Of a stretch of DNA of 64,000 nt, positions 16,875 to 26,438 are shown piece after piece. Both the position numbers and the translations under genes were made by a program. Under the pieces are notes generated by a model. That model worked only from the letters and a program-made list of their open reading frames with translations, was not told the DNA's origin and searched no databases. The first letter of the stretch is position 1. Each line of letters starts with the position of its first letter. The stretch comes from JANMDU01 sp043777675 (GTDB taxonomy: Bacteria; Pseudomonadota; Gammaproteobacteria; Burkholderiales; Burkholderiaceae_C): the NCBI GenBank assembly GCA_043777675.1, contig JAYWHR010000024.1, positions 62,001-126,000 on the forward strand, read 5' to 3'.

Positions 16875-17419
16875 ACCATGCCTGTTTGTACGGCCACCAA
16901 CGCACAGAACGCGGAGTTGCGCTAATTATTAGCCTTATCCTACTGACAGTTATGTCCCTAGTGGGTGTGTCGGCAGTCCGCGCGATCAGTAAAGAGGAAC
17001 GTATGGTGTCGCAAACATTAGATCGCAGCCTATCGTTTCAAGCTGCCGAATCTGCCTTGCGCGAAGCAGAGCAATGGATTGAGTCTGCCGGCCGTCCCGC
17101 GCCTGCACCCAACTCAGCTTGCACGCTGCACGGCTCTAGTCCGCAAGTCATGATTTGTGGTTCGTTGGCTACTCCTACTGTTCCGCGATGGCTTGATAGC
17201 TCTTTCGATAAATGGACATCAGCAACGCCTGTTGGCTCAGGTACTTTTAAGATAACACCATCTTATTTTGTTGAATATTTGGGGAGCGGTTTCCCATGCC
17301 AACTTAATGACCCAACTGATACGGGTTGCAAACGATATAGAGTTTCAGCGCGCTCAAACCCAGACCAAGAGCGAGCATCAGTCGTTTTGCAAACTATTTA
17401 CGCCACATACGAGCCTTAA
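16871..17419 (+). CDS. pilX: Type IV pilus assembly protein PilX
   Basis: A 182-residue PilX-type minor pilin. ERGVALIISLILLTVMSLVG is the N-terminal helix, which in PilX lacks the standard Phe after Gly. Then comes MVSQTLDRSLSFQAAESALREAE, a typical PilX N-terminal-domain motif. The gene overlaps pilW by four bases and is followed 13 bases later by pilY1. PilX binds PilY1 at the pilus tip in related bacteria. Confidence 0.9.
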   Translation: MNHACLYGHQRTERGVALIISLILLTVMSLVGVSAVRAISKEERMVSQTLDRSLSFQAAESALREAEQWIESAGRPAPAPNSACTLHGSSPQVMICGSLATPTVPRWLDSSFDKWTSATPVGSGTFKITPSYFVEYLGSGFPCQLNDPTDTGCKRYRVSARSNPDQERASVVLQTIYATYEP

Positions 17420-17432
17420 AAGAGTGAATAAC

Positions 17433-20400
17433 ATGAAAATTTTTAAGTTCAAACTTGTACGTCTATTACAGCCAGTAGTTGCATTAGCCGCGGTATTTTT
17501 TGCTGCTGTATCCAGCGCAGTAACCATACCAAATCAGCCACTTAGTATTCAGCAGGCGGCAACTCCTATGATCATGCTAGGCTTTGGCCGGGATCATCGG
17601 CTTTACTATGAAGCGTACAACGACGCCAGCGATATCGATGGCGATGGCACGATTGATCTGCGATTCAAACCATTTATTGAATACTTAGGGCTATTTGATT
17701 CCGCGCTATGTTATTCGCACAACAATAGCTCAACGATGGCTGGCGTCTTCACCCCCACTGCGTTAGCGACGACAGCCACAATTTCAATACCAGCGCCGAC
17801 AATTCCGAATCCAGCAAACACACGCGTAGTTGCCATTACCAAATGCTCTGGCGGATGGTCTGGCAATTGGCTGAATTACATAACGACCAGTCGAATCGAT
17901 GCATTGCGTGTAGTGTTGTACGGCGGAATGCGCAATGTAGATTCATCTACCGAAACGGTAATTCAGCGAGCCTACATACCGCAAGATGCGCACTCTTGGG
18001 CTAAGGAATACACGAGTGCATCAGTTGATGGATACAAGATAGGTGATTACACCCCTCTGAATGCGCCAACGACTGGCAACAGGCATTTTTTCGGTAACCT
18101 AACCCCAAATGCGACCACAAACTGCGACCCGATCGCTAATTGCAGCGGATTAGCACCTTGGTTATCTGTAGTTACTAACTCAAACAAGCGAGTTTGGGAA
18201 TGGGCGTCAACTGAGAGACCTGTACTAGCGGACAATACGCACGGTGGTACTCGCACAAATCGCACTGTGCGAGTCAAGTCCTGCGTTACAGGTTTCATTA
18301 CTTCTAGCGAAACGTGTCAGCTATATCCCAACGGTAGTTACAAGCCTGTAGGCGTACTCCACAAATATGGCGACACAGACAAAGCCCTCTTTGGTCTGTT
18401 TACTGGAAGCTACGATAGCAACATGTCTGGCGGTCGCCTGCGAAAAGTGATGAGTACGTTCCGTAACGAAATAAATTCTGCGGATGGTACGTTCGTCCCC
18501 TCGATGAGAGGCATCGTCCATAATTTCAATCAATTTCGCCTATATGCATTCAATCGAGGAAGAACCGACCAAATCTACAATGGAAGTGTGATCGGTGATC
18601 GTGCCATGCGTCAAGGCGAGTTTCCTGATTGGGGCAATCCAATTGGAGAATTGATGTATGAAGCCACTCGGTACCTTGCAAACAAAGGAACTCCAACACC
18701 GGCTTACATCAATGATGCTAGCAACAATGCTATCAACACAGTGGATGATCTGCTAGGTTTGAGCCGCCCAGCTTGGGATCGTCCTTACGCTGGGCAAGGC
18801 ACAAGCACGGCTAATGCGCCGTACTGTGCAAAAGCTAGTTTATTGACCATATCAGATACCAACATTTCGTTTGATTCAGATCAACTTCCTGGTGTTGATC
18901 GCAACTTCAACGCGAGCACGTTTGCCACAGATCTCACTGGCACGCATATTGTCAATAAAACCGTTTCAGCACTTAATGTGTCGTTAGTTACGAAATTTAT
19001 TTCGGCTAATGAGCCCGGCGTCGACAACAGTAATCGATTTATTGGACAATCTGGAGCAAGCACAGATTCTGCTCCTACGGCAAAAGCCATTAATTCTTTG
19101 GCCACGATCCGAGGCATCGCACCGGAAGAACCTACCAAGCAAGGTAGTTATTACTCAGCGGCCGTAGCCCACTTTGCCCGAGTCAACGATCTCAATGCTG
19201 GTTTACCCGATGATCAAACCGTTGATAACTTTGTGATTGCTTTGGCTTCTCCCCTGCTTCGCATCCAAGCTCCGCTACCAAATGGTCGGGTAATTTCTAT
19301 TCTGCCAATAGGAAAATCGATAAGCGGTGCGTTCGGCATCACGCCCGGAAAAACGGCGTTCCAGCCTACAAATCAAATTGTAGATTTTTATGTTGAAAGT
19401 GTCGCGAACTCAAATCCTTCTGACTATGATCCGGCAATCAATGGAGGCCTTTATGAAGCTAAATTCCGCATCAACTTCGAAGATGTAGAGCAAGGTAACG
19501 ACCATGACATGGATGCAATCGTTTTGTACACAGTGCGAGTTAAGGGTAATTCTGTCACCGGGTATTCTCTGGATGTGATCACCCAGCCTCTCTATGAAGC
19601 TGGTGGTGTAAACCACCGAATGGGCTACATTATTTCTGGCACGACGCGTGACGGCATGTATCTTACAGTGCAAGACGCCGGAGACACTACTCCTTACTTT
19701 TTGAATGTTCCGCCAGGCAGAACCCCTGGTTATTGTGACGTTGTTGGAACACCCCAGGCAGACTGCAATAGATTGCCGTTCACATACGGAACAGCTGGCA
19801 CAGCCACGTCGGCCTCTTTGTTGCAATCAACGCTCACCACCAGCATCTTCAACTTCCGCGCAAGCGCTGCTGGCGCGGTTCAAGCTACATACCTCAACGA
19901 TCCGCTCTGGTATGCAGCAAAATGGGGCGGTTTTGTAGAAAGCAAATCATCCGCTACTGGCATACCGGACAACGTGAGTAAATGGGATTCCGTAGACAAC
20001 AAGACTGGAGCGAACGGCTTCAGCGATGGCCAGCCCGACAACTATTTATTAGTGCAAAACCCCACAAGCTTGCGATCGTCTCTCAAACGCGCGATTGAAA
20101 AAATCATCGAAGAAAAAAGCAGCGCTAGTAATTTGCAGTCCAACGCTACGGGAAGGATCGATACGAACACATTGATTTATCGCGCCAGTTATGAGGCAGG
20201 TAGTTGGTCGGGCGAGGTGGAAGCGTTTTCCGCAGGAATCGCTGGTGTAGGTAAAGTGCCTGCATGGAAAGCTTCTGAACAGCTCCCCGCTTGGACGGCA
20301 CGAAAGTTATTTATGAACGATGCAAAAAATGTGATGATTAACATCACCTCAACGCCATTCAGTTCGTTAAACGTAACAGACACTGCTAGCTTGACCTCAG

Positions 20401-22220
20401 AGAGCATCTACAGCTTTATCAAGGGTGATAGGAGCAAAGAGGTTGCTTCAGGGGGAACCTTGCGCAACCGAAAGTCAGCTTTGGGAGATATCATCCATTC
20501 GTCTCCGGCTTTTGATTTAGATTCAAAAACTCTTTATTTTGGCGGAAATGGTGGTTTTTTACATGCTTTCAATGGCGATACCGGTGTGGAAAAATTTGCT
20601 GTCATGCCGCAAGAGGTGGTGCCGCGCGTAAGAAATATCGCTTCTCTCGCTTACCCTACATCGCATGAATATTTTGTAGATGGCGCTTCAACCATCGGCC
20701 TAAAAGTTCTACAGTCAAGTAACAATTATTATCTATACACTCTGCTTGGCCGTGGCGGTAAAGGTTTATTTTCCATTAATCCTGGTCCGAACGGCGATAA
20801 CCCTGCTTTACTTTGGGAATACACGCCGAGAGCAGGTGCGATAGCGGCTGCCACTTCACCTCAAACATCTGCTACTGCAATTTTGGCCGCAGCTGCAACC
20901 GACCAGGATTTGGGTTTTATGCTCAGTCGCCCGGCTCCTGTGTTGCTTAAAAATGGCAAGCTTGGGCTCATGGTGGGCAACGGGTACAACAGCACCAGTG
21001 GCAAAGCGGTAGTTTATATTTTCATGATGAATCAAGATGGCTCTCTGTTTGGCATCAAGAAGCTGGATAGTGGAGTCGCTGGAGATAACGGCATGGCTGG
21101 CCCCGCAGCATCGGATTACAACAACGATGGCGTGGCAGAGTTTATTTACGCAGGAGACCTCAAAGGCAATCTTTGGAAATTCAATGTCAGCGACCCCGAT
21201 CCAACCAAATGGGGATTGGCAATTCCCGGTGGTGTGCCAATGTTTAAAGCAACTGACAGCCAAGGCAACCCACAACCTATCACAGCTCCAATCACGCCGG
21301 TGTATGACGAGTCACCAGCAGAGAAATTATTCCTATTTTTCGGCACAGGCTCCTACTTTAAGTCTGGCGACACTACCGATATGAGTGTTCAATCTTGGTA
21401 CGGCATCATCGACGATGACACTGGTATCAATAACGGCACAGCAATTCCAAGCGTGACGGTAGGCACAGTTACTACCAGTCGCGGAGCTTTAACAAAACGC
21501 ATGATGTCAGACTTAATGACTGGATCCATCACCGATCTCACGGCAACTCCGCCCGCTCCTTATATCGTTCGATATGGTTCTGGTGAGGTAAAGGACGATA
21601 TGAAAAATAAGCGCGGATGGTTTTACGATTTTGATAATCCAAAAAATGGCGAGCGAGTCACAGAGGCCAGCCAATTTTTGAGAAATACAAGTAAACCTGT
21701 ATTGCAAGCTCTGAGCTATTATCCTACCGGTGGTCAATGCGAACCTGGCGGTGAGACTTTTGAAAATGTGGTTGATCCGTTTACAGGCGCTAACATGAAA
21801 GAAGCAATCTTGCTCCGAACAGATCCCCAGCCTACAGAAAAGATCGGCCCTGAAGTGAGTAATCCTAATCCATTAGGTGCAGGTCTTCACAACGCTAAGC
21901 TTTGGCCTAGCTCTCGTAAGCTCAATATTGGCATTGGCACTGAGCCAATCAACTTGACTTCTTCGGGCAGTGCTCAGTCTAGTAACTACTGGCTGCCATT
22001 AGGCATTACCTATGGATCCCCTAGCAATAGTACTGCTAACAGCGATTTCAGACGCTACCAACGTGCAGTGGCGGTGAGAGGTAATAAAGAAAAAGATTGT
22101 GGTGGAAATCTGATTACCATAAGCAGCGGTAGCGGAGGCATAACTGGCCAAGGCTTAGCTGGCTGTAGTGATGCAAGGCTACGCGGGCGTATATCTTGGC
22201 GCGAAATTTTGAAAGACTAA
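17433..22220 (+). CDS. pilY1: Type IV pilus tip-associated adhesin/biogenesis protein PilY1
   Basis: A 1595-residue exported protein. The ATG at 17433 gives a signal peptide (VALAAVFFAAVSSAVTIPN), whereas upstream ATGs run inside pilX. A calcium-site-like DASDIDGDGTIDL lies near residue 70. The C-terminal third is the PilY1 beta-propeller: FGGNGGFLHAFNGDTGVEKF, then GLFSINPG, and AASDYNNDGVAEFIYAGDLK, which holds the known D-x-N-x-D calcium loop. PilY1 acts at the pilus tip in adhesion, surface sensing and control of retraction. The N-terminal half is variable between species and no clear VWA domain is visible. No dispersed repeat is inside this 4.8-kb gene. Confidence 0.93.
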   Translation: MKIFKFKLVRLLQPVVALAAVFFAAVSSAVTIPNQPLSIQQAATPMIMLGFGRDHRLYYEAYNDASDIDGDGTIDLRFKPFIEYLGLFDSALCYSHNNSSTMAGVFTPTALATTATISIPAPTIPNPANTRVVAITKCSGGWSGNWLNYITTSRIDALRVVLYGGMRNVDSSTETVIQRAYIPQDAHSWAKEYTSASVDGYKIGDYTPLNAPTTGNRHFFGNLTPNATTNCDPIANCSGLAPWLSVVTNSNKRVWEWASTERPVLADNTHGGTRTNRTVRVKSCVTGFITSSETCQLYPNGSYKPVGVLHKYGDTDKALFGLFTGSYDSNMSGGRLRKVMSTFRNEINSADGTFVPSMRGIVHNFNQFRLYAFNRGRTDQIYNGSVIGDRAMRQGEFPDWGNPIGELMYEATRYLANKGTPTPAYINDASNNAINTVDDLLGLSRPAWDRPYAGQGTSTANAPYCAKASLLTISDTNISFDSDQLPGVDRNFNASTFATDLTGTHIVNKTVSALNVSLVTKFISANEPGVDNSNRFIGQSGASTDSAPTAKAINSLATIRGIAPEEPTKQGSYYSAAVAHFARVNDLNAGLPDDQTVDNFVIALASPLLRIQAPLPNGRVISILPIGKSISGAFGITPGKTAFQPTNQIVDFYVESVANSNPSDYDPAINGGLYEAKFRINFEDVEQGNDHDMDAIVLYTVRVKGNSVTGYSLDVITQPLYEAGGVNHRMGYIISGTTRDGMYLTVQDAGDTTPYFLNVPPGRTPGYCDVVGTPQADCNRLPFTYGTAGTATSASLLQSTLTTSIFNFRASAAGAVQATYLNDPLWYAAKWGGFVESKSSATGIPDNVSKWDSVDNKTGANGFSDGQPDNYLLVQNPTSLRSSLKRAIEKIIEEKSSASNLQSNATGRIDTNTLIYRASYEAGSWSGEVEAFSAGIAGVGKVPAWKASEQLPAWTARKLFMNDAKNVMINITSTPFSSLNVTDTASLTSESIYSFIKGDRSKEVASGGTLRNRKSALGDIIHSSPAFDLDSKTLYFGGNGGFLHAFNGDTGVEKFAVMPQEVVPRVRNIASLAYPTSHEYFVDGASTIGLKVLQSSNNYYLYTLLGRGGKGLFSINPGPNGDNPALLWEYTPRAGAIAAATSPQTSATAILAAAATDQDLGFMLSRPAPVLLKNGKLGLMVGNGYNSTSGKAVVYIFMMNQDGSLFGIKKLDSGVAGDNGMAGPAASDYNNDGVAEFIYAGDLKGNLWKFNVSDPDPTKWGLAIPGGVPMFKATDSQGNPQPITAPITPVYDESPAEKLFLFFGTGSYFKSGDTTDMSVQSWYGIIDDDTGINNGTAIPSVTVGTVTTSRGALTKRMMSDLMTGSITDLTATPPAPYIVRYGSGEVKDDMKNKRGWFYDFDNPKNGERVTEASQFLRNTSKPVLQALSYYPTGGQCEPGGETFENVVDPFTGANMKEAILLRTDPQPTEKIGPEVSNPNPLGAGLHNAKLWPSSRKLNIGIGTEPINLTSSGSAQSSNYWLPLGITYGSPSNSTANSDFRRYQRAVAVRGNKEKDCGGNLITISSGSGGITGQGLAGCSDARLRGRISWREILKD

Positions 22221-22223
22221 AAA

Positions 22224-22646
22224 ATGAGTAAGAAAATTTCGAGCGGTTTTACGTTGATTGAAATTATGATTGTCGTTGGTATCATCGCCATCATTGCAGC
22301 AATCGCCCTACCCAACTACCAGGAGTCGATTCGTACCACGCGACGCGGAGCAGCCACAAGTTGTATGCTGGAAATGGCGCAACAAATGGAACGCAGATTC
22401 ACGACCAGCCTGACATACAGTGCGACCACCACTTTACCTGTGGTTGCATGCACAACGGCCATCAACACGTACTACACTTTTCAATTCACTGGCTCTGAGC
22501 CCACGACCAGCACTTACATCATCCGCGCCGATCCGATTGGTGCGCAAAATGATGCTTGTGGCATATTGCTGCTTGATCAAAGAACTGTCAAAGGTGCTAG
22601 TAACGATACTACCGATGCAGCATTGATCAAAAGATGCTGGAAGTGA
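22224..22646 (+). CDS. pilE: Type IV pilus minor pilin PilE
   Basis: A 140-residue type IV pilin-like protein. SGFTLIEIMIVVGIIAIIAA is the prepilin signal with Phe+1 and Glu+5. The C-terminal domain has the CMLEMAQQMERRFTTSLTYS motif of PilE minor pilins and a Cys pair that would form the D-loop disulfide. It is the last gene of the operon and follows pilY1 after 3 bases. Its 3' end overlaps the start proposed for ribD by 13 bases. Confidence 0.92.
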   Translation: MSKKISSGFTLIEIMIVVGIIAIIAAIALPNYQESIRTTRRGAATSCMLEMAQQMERRFTTSLTYSATTTLPVVACTTAINTYYTFQFTGSEPTTSTYIIRADPIGAQNDACGILLLDQRTVKGASNDTTDAALIKRCWK

Positions 22647-23824
22647 ACTTGATTGTTGCAACGCCTAATCCGAGTGTCGTATGCAGCATCGTTACTTCTG
22701 AAGTCGTTGAGTCCATTCAAGGCCGCACCCAACCCCGTGGCGGAGCCCACGCTGAAATCATGGCTTTACGTGATGCGGCAGCACGTGGCATTGATGTTAG
22801 AGGGGCGACAGTTCATGTCAGCCTCGAGCCTTGCGCGCACCATGGGCGCACGCCGCCTTGCACTTCGGCTTTAATTGCTGCGGGTGTGGGCAAGGTGGTG
22901 GTGGCGATTCTCGATCCTAATCCTCTAGTGGCCGGCAAAGGCGTACAGCAGTTGCGCGATGCGGGGATTGAGGTTGAGGTGTTGCCTGTGGATCACCCAG
23001 ATGCGATTGCTTCGCGCGAGCTCAACATTGGATTTTTCAGCCGGATGATTCGGCGCGTGCCTTGGGTACGGATGAAGGTGGCGGCATCACTCGATGGCGC
23101 TACTGCGCTAGCCAATGGGCAAAGTCAATGGATCACCGGAGCGGCCGCACGCAACAATGGGCAGGCTTGGCGAGCGCGCTCATGCGCGGTGCTCACGGGA
23201 ATTGGCACCGTGTTGGCTGATGATCCGCAGCTTAATGTGCGCGCGCTGCTGGATTCGCCGCAAGGAAAAATTCCTGCGCCTCGGCAGCCGCATTTTGTGT
23301 TGGTGGATAGCCATTTGGATATTCCATTGAACGCAAAACTGCTCACAACGATTGGGCAGCGCGGGCAAGCCAGTGTGGCTTACGCTCAAGATACTATCGA
23401 TTTAATATCGCCTCGCGCAGGATTCATCTATCACGCAAGCCAAAATGACCTAAAAATTAAGGCTTTAGAAGCACGCGGGGCAAAGCTGATTTACATGCCG
23501 GAAGCCAGTTCAGGCAAAGTAGATCTGAAAGCGATGATGAGTGATTTAGCGGTGAATCAGGAGATCAATGAGCTGCATGTGGAGGCTGGGTTTAAGCTCA
23601 ATGGTTCGCTACTCAAGGCGGGCTTGGTGGATGAGATGATCGTTTATCTCGCGCCGAAGCTGTTGGGCTCAGGCATGGGGTTGGCTCATTTGCCTGCGCT
23701 GCAAGAATTAAGCGCCCTGCCCGCTGCGCAGGATTTGGTTTATCAATCTGTGGAACTGGTGGGCGTTGAAGGCCTGAAAGACCTGCGCATCGTCGCTCGC
23801 GTTCGCGGACGTGACAAGTTCTAG
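22634..23824 (+). CDS. ribD: Bifunctional riboflavin deaminase/reductase RibD with an odd N-terminus
   Basis: RibD carries out the second and third steps of riboflavin synthesis. The deaminase zinc site is present: HAE (GGAHAEIMALRDAAARG) and PCAHHGRTPPC. The reductase domain begins with RVPWVRMKVAASLDGATALA. Residues 1-35 are unusual. RibD normally starts with a helix of about 15-20 residues before TPNP; here the protein starts at MLEVNLIVATPNPSV. The block after it (VVCSIVTSEVVESIQG) lacks the Gly residues of the usual VGCVIV..G..IGxG. So the front end is truncated and diverged next to the pilE end. The ATG at 22634 is the only start available in frame. Confidence 0.85.
   Translation: MLEVNLIVATPNPSVVCSIVTSEVVESIQGRTQPRGGAHAEIMALRDAAARGIDVRGATVHVSLEPCAHHGRTPPCTSALIAAGVGKVVVAILDPNPLVAGKGVQQLRDAGIEVEVLPVDHPDAIASRELNIGFFSRMIRRVPWVRMKVAASLDGATALANGQSQWITGAAARNNGQAWRARSCAVLTGIGTVLADDPQLNVRALLDSPQGKIPAPRQPHFVLVDSHLDIPLNAKLLTTIGQRGQASVAYAQDTIDLISPRAGFIYHASQNDLKIKALEARGAKLIYMPEASSGKVDLKAMMSDLAVNQEINELHVEAGFKLNGSLLKAGLVDEMIVYLAPKLLGSGMGLAHLPALQELSALPAAQDLVYQSVELVGVEGLKDLRIVARVRGRDKF
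23393..23440 (-). repeat. Decayed GCCGGC-family repeat inside ribD (antisense)
   Basis: GATACTATCGATTTAATATC followed by CTCGCGCAGGATTCATC resembles the minus-strand form of the family (TGCTATnnATTTAATAGCG..CGCAGnATTCATGCCGGC). The GCCGGC itself has been lost. It codes for the peptide QDTIDLISPRAGFIYHASQ. Confidence 0.4.
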
Positions 23825-23910
23825 GCTAAAAGTGTCGTTTTCGAAACTTTAGAGCTCTCTGCCCCTGCGAAGATGCAGAAAACTGGGGCAAACCCTGCGA
23901 AAATACAGTT

Positions 23911-24558
23911 ATGTTTACCGGAATCATCACCGGCGTGGGGCGCATCGTCGCTATCCACAGCCTCGGCAGCTCTTTGCAACACGGCAAGCGACTCACTATC
24001 GCGCCGCCGCAGGACTATTTGCGAGACGTGGGCTTAGGAGACAGCATTGCGCTCAATGGTGCATGCATGACTGTGACGACGCTGGATACTGCCGCAAACC
24101 ACTTCACGATTGATATTTCACAAGAGTCGCTTTCCAAAACCGCTGGATTGGATACTCAAGGCAGTGTGAATCTTGAAAAAGCGCTCAGAGCCAATGACAG
24201 GCTCGGTGGCCATATTGTGAGCGGCCATGTCGATGGCGTGGGTAAGGTGAGCTTCTTCGCACAAATCGGCGAAAGCTGGGAGCTGCGCGTGACTGCGCCG
24301 AAGCAGCTAGCCAAATATCTCGCTTACAAAGGCTCAATCACCGTGAATGGCGTGAGCCTGACCGTTAATTCAGTGAAAGATCTGCTTGAGGGCTGCGAGA
24401 TCAGCATCAATCTGATTCCCCACACCGTACAAAATACCGCACTCGGCAGTCTGCAAAATGGCTCGCCTGTGAACCTTGAAATTGACACAGTGGCCAGATA
24501 CGTTGAACGCATGCTTAGCTTAGAAAATTTAGGCAAAAATGGCATGCAGCCGGCATAG
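23911..24558 (+). CDS. ribE: Riboflavin synthase, alpha subunit
   Basis: The enzyme dismutates two 6,7-dimethyl-8-ribityllumazine molecules to riboflavin. The product has 215 residues with two lumazine-binding repeats. MFTGIITGVGRIVAI is the hallmark N-terminus. The repeats show DSIALNGACMTVT near residue 47 and GSITVNGVSLTVN near residue 145, and GGHIVSGHVDG marks the junction. The last residues (GMQPA) and the TAG stop fall inside a GCCGGC dispersed repeat, so that repeat has rewritten the C-terminus. No FMN riboswitch was seen upstream of ribD or here. Confidence 0.95.
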   Translation: MFTGIITGVGRIVAIHSLGSSLQHGKRLTIAPPQDYLRDVGLGDSIALNGACMTVTTLDTAANHFTIDISQESLSKTAGLDTQGSVNLEKALRANDRLGGHIVSGHVDGVGKVSFFAQIGESWELRVTAPKQLAKYLAYKGSITVNGVSLTVNSVKDLLEGCEISINLIPHTVQNTALGSLQNGSPVNLEIDTVARYVERMLSLENLGKNGMQPA

Positions 24559-24590
24559 AATATACGCACATTGCTATCAATTTAATAGTT
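24546..24590 (+). repeat. GCCGGC dispersed repeat supplying the ribE stop codon
   Basis: CAGCCGGCATAGAATATACG followed by CATTGCTATCAATTTAATAG. The repeat's GGCATAG gives the TAG that ends ribE; the rest lies between ribE and ribBA. Confidence 0.75.
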
Positions 24591-24601
24591 AATAGAACAT
24601 C

Positions 24602-25747
24602 ATGACTACTGCCCTCGCCTCATACTCCAATCCCGTAAGCAGCCCGGTAGGCATCTCGCCGATCGAAGACATCATCGCTCAGCTTCGCACAGGCCGCATG
24701 GTGATCGTGAGCGATGATGAAGATCGTGAAAACGAGGGCGATTTGTTGATTGCGGCTGAACACATCACGCCCGATGCCATCAATTTCATGGCCAAGTATG
24801 GCCGGGGCCTGATCTGCCTCACGCTCACTAAAGAACGCTGCGAATTCTTGGGCCTTCCTCCCATGGCCGTGAAAAACGGCACCAAGATGAGCACGGCATT
24901 TACCGTGTCTATTGAAGCCGCGGAAGGCGTAACGACGGGCATCTCTGCCGCAGATCGCGCCCGCACGGTGCAAGCCGCTGTTAGCAAAACATCAAAAGCC
25001 AGCGATCTCGTGCAGCCCGGCCACATCTTCCCACTGCAGGCGCAAGATGGCGGCTCGCTGATGCGCGCGGGTCACACCGAAGCCGGCTGTGATTTAGCTG
25101 CGCTGGCCGGCTGCATGCCCAGCGCTGTGATCTGCGAGATCATGAAAGACGATGGCACGATGGCACGCATGCCCGATCTACAAACCTTCGCTGCCGAGCA
25201 TGGCTTGAAGATTGGCACAATTGCTGATCTGATCGAATACCGCAGCCGCACCGAGAGCTTGGTTGAGCGCATTGGCGAGCGCACCATGCAAACTGCTTTC
25301 GGTGAATTCAAAGCCATTGCGTTCCGAGACAAACCTAGCCAAGGCGTGCATCTTGCACTGGTGAAAGGCTCATGGGGCGAAGGTGATACGGTACCCGCAC
25401 GCGTACATGAGCCGCTTTCTGTGCTTGATGCGCTGCAAACCAAGAGCCACATTCATAGCTGGAGTTTGCAGGAAAGCTTGAAGTATTTGCAGGCGCAAGG
25501 CAAAGGCGTGGCTGTGCTGCTCAATGCGGGCGAAAGCGCAGGTCAACTGCTCGCTCAATTCGAAGGCCAAGCTCGCCCTGCGCAAGCGCCCGAACGCGGC
25601 CGCATGGATCTGCGCACTTATGGCATCGGCGTGCAAATCCTGCGCGACATCGGCGTACGCCGCATGATGCTGATGGGCAAACCTCGCAGAATGCCAAGCA
25701 TGGCGGGCTATGGTGTGGAGATTGCTGGGTATATTGCGAATCAATAA
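24602..25747 (+). CDS. ribB: RibBA-type 3,4-dihydroxy-2-butanone-4-phosphate synthase with degenerate GTP cyclohydrolase II domain
   Basis: Residues 1-215 are a DHBP synthase: VIVSDDEDRENEGDLLIAAE is the metal-binding motif and AGHTEAGCDLAALAGCMPSA the catalytic C-terminal signature. The following 165 residues align by position with GTP cyclohydrolase II (FGEFKAIAFRD.., VHEPLSVLDAL), but the CxxGDxxxSxRCxC zinc-binding motif is missing. The GTP cyclohydrolase part is therefore probably inactive, as in other betaproteobacteria. A separate ribA must act elsewhere. It sits between ribE and ribH as expected, with an inverted repeat element after its stop. Confidence 0.93.
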   Translation: MTTALASYSNPVSSPVGISPIEDIIAQLRTGRMVIVSDDEDRENEGDLLIAAEHITPDAINFMAKYGRGLICLTLTKERCEFLGLPPMAVKNGTKMSTAFTVSIEAAEGVTTGISAADRARTVQAAVSKTSKASDLVQPGHIFPLQAQDGGSLMRAGHTEAGCDLAALAGCMPSAVICEIMKDDGTMARMPDLQTFAAEHGLKIGTIADLIEYRSRTESLVERIGERTMQTAFGEFKAIAFRDKPSQGVHLALVKGSWGEGDTVPARVHEPLSVLDALQTKSHIHSWSLQESLKYLQAQGKGVAVLLNAGESAGQLLAQFEGQARPAQAPERGRMDLRTYGIGVQILRDIGVRRMMLMGKPRRMPSMAGYGVEIAGYIANQ

Positions 25748-25764
25748 ACGCCAAATACAAACAG

Positions 25765-25907
25765 CCGGTCGCAGAAGACGCAAAGGTTACGCAGAAAAAA
25801 TACCAAAAAGAAAAGAACACAGACGTTTTAAACTTGATCAAACTTCATATTTTTCCTTTGTCTTCTTTCGCGCCTTTTGCGTAACCTTTGCGTCTTCTGC
25901 GTTCGGT
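25765..25907. repeat. Terminal-inverted-repeat element, family B copy 1
   Basis: The left arm has CCGGTCGCAGAAGACGCAAA then GGTTACGC; the right arm has GCGTAACCTTTGCGTCTTCT then GCGTTCGG. The arms are inverted copies of about 30 bases. The spacer is A-rich on the left and T-rich on the right. It lies in the ribBA-ribH gap. Three other copies occur in this window. Confidence 0.75.
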
Positions 25908-25940
25908 ATTCACCTCTTTAAATCTTAGAAAGCAAATAAC

Positions 25941-26417
25941 ATGTTCAGCGCAGAAATTGGTAAAGGCAAAGCACAAGATAGCTTGCTGGATGGCCGCAAG
26001 CTCTACATTGGTATCGTGCAGGCGCGCTTCAATGAGAGCGTGACCAATGCACTCGCCTCTGCTTGTTTAGATGAGCTTGAAAAGTTGGGTGTGCAATCCA
26101 AACACATTGATCTCTTCAAAGTCCCCGGCGCATTGGAAGTGCCTGTTGCCCTGCAAGCCTTGGCAGAGCGCAATCAATACGACGCCTTGATCGCCTTAGG
26201 CTGCATTATTCGCGGTGAAACTTATCACTTTGAGCTCGTGGCCAACGAATCTGGCTCAGCTGTCACTCGGGTCGGCTTGGATTACAAGCTGCCCATTGCG
26301 AATGCGATTCTCACAGTAGAAAACATGGCGCAAGCGATTGCACGGCAGACCGATAAAGGCACGGACGCCGCTCGCGTGGCTGTAGAGATGGCGAATTTAT
26401 TGAATGAACTGGCTTAA
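25941..26417 (+). CDS. ribH: 6,7-dimethyl-8-ribityllumazine synthase
   Basis: RibH joins the ribityl-aminopyrimidine with dihydroxybutanone phosphate to give lumazine. The product has 158 residues. IVQARFNESVTNALASACLD, FKVPGALEVPVALQALAE, and the signature ALGCIIRGETYHFELVANES with the active-site His are all visible. It follows ribBA after the inverted repeat element and precedes nusB by 21 bases, a very common bacterial pair. Confidence 0.97.
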   Translation: MFSAEIGKGKAQDSLLDGRKLYIGIVQARFNESVTNALASACLDELEKLGVQSKHIDLFKVPGALEVPVALQALAERNQYDALIALGCIIRGETYHFELVANESGSAVTRVGLDYKLPIANAILTVENMAQAIARQTDKGTDAARVAVEMANLLNELA

Positions 26418-26438
26418 ACAGCTTAAAGAAGAATATAT

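Noticed and set aside
23825..23910. FMN riboswitch in the riboflavin region
   Set aside because: The gap is too short and has none of the conserved RFN blocks.
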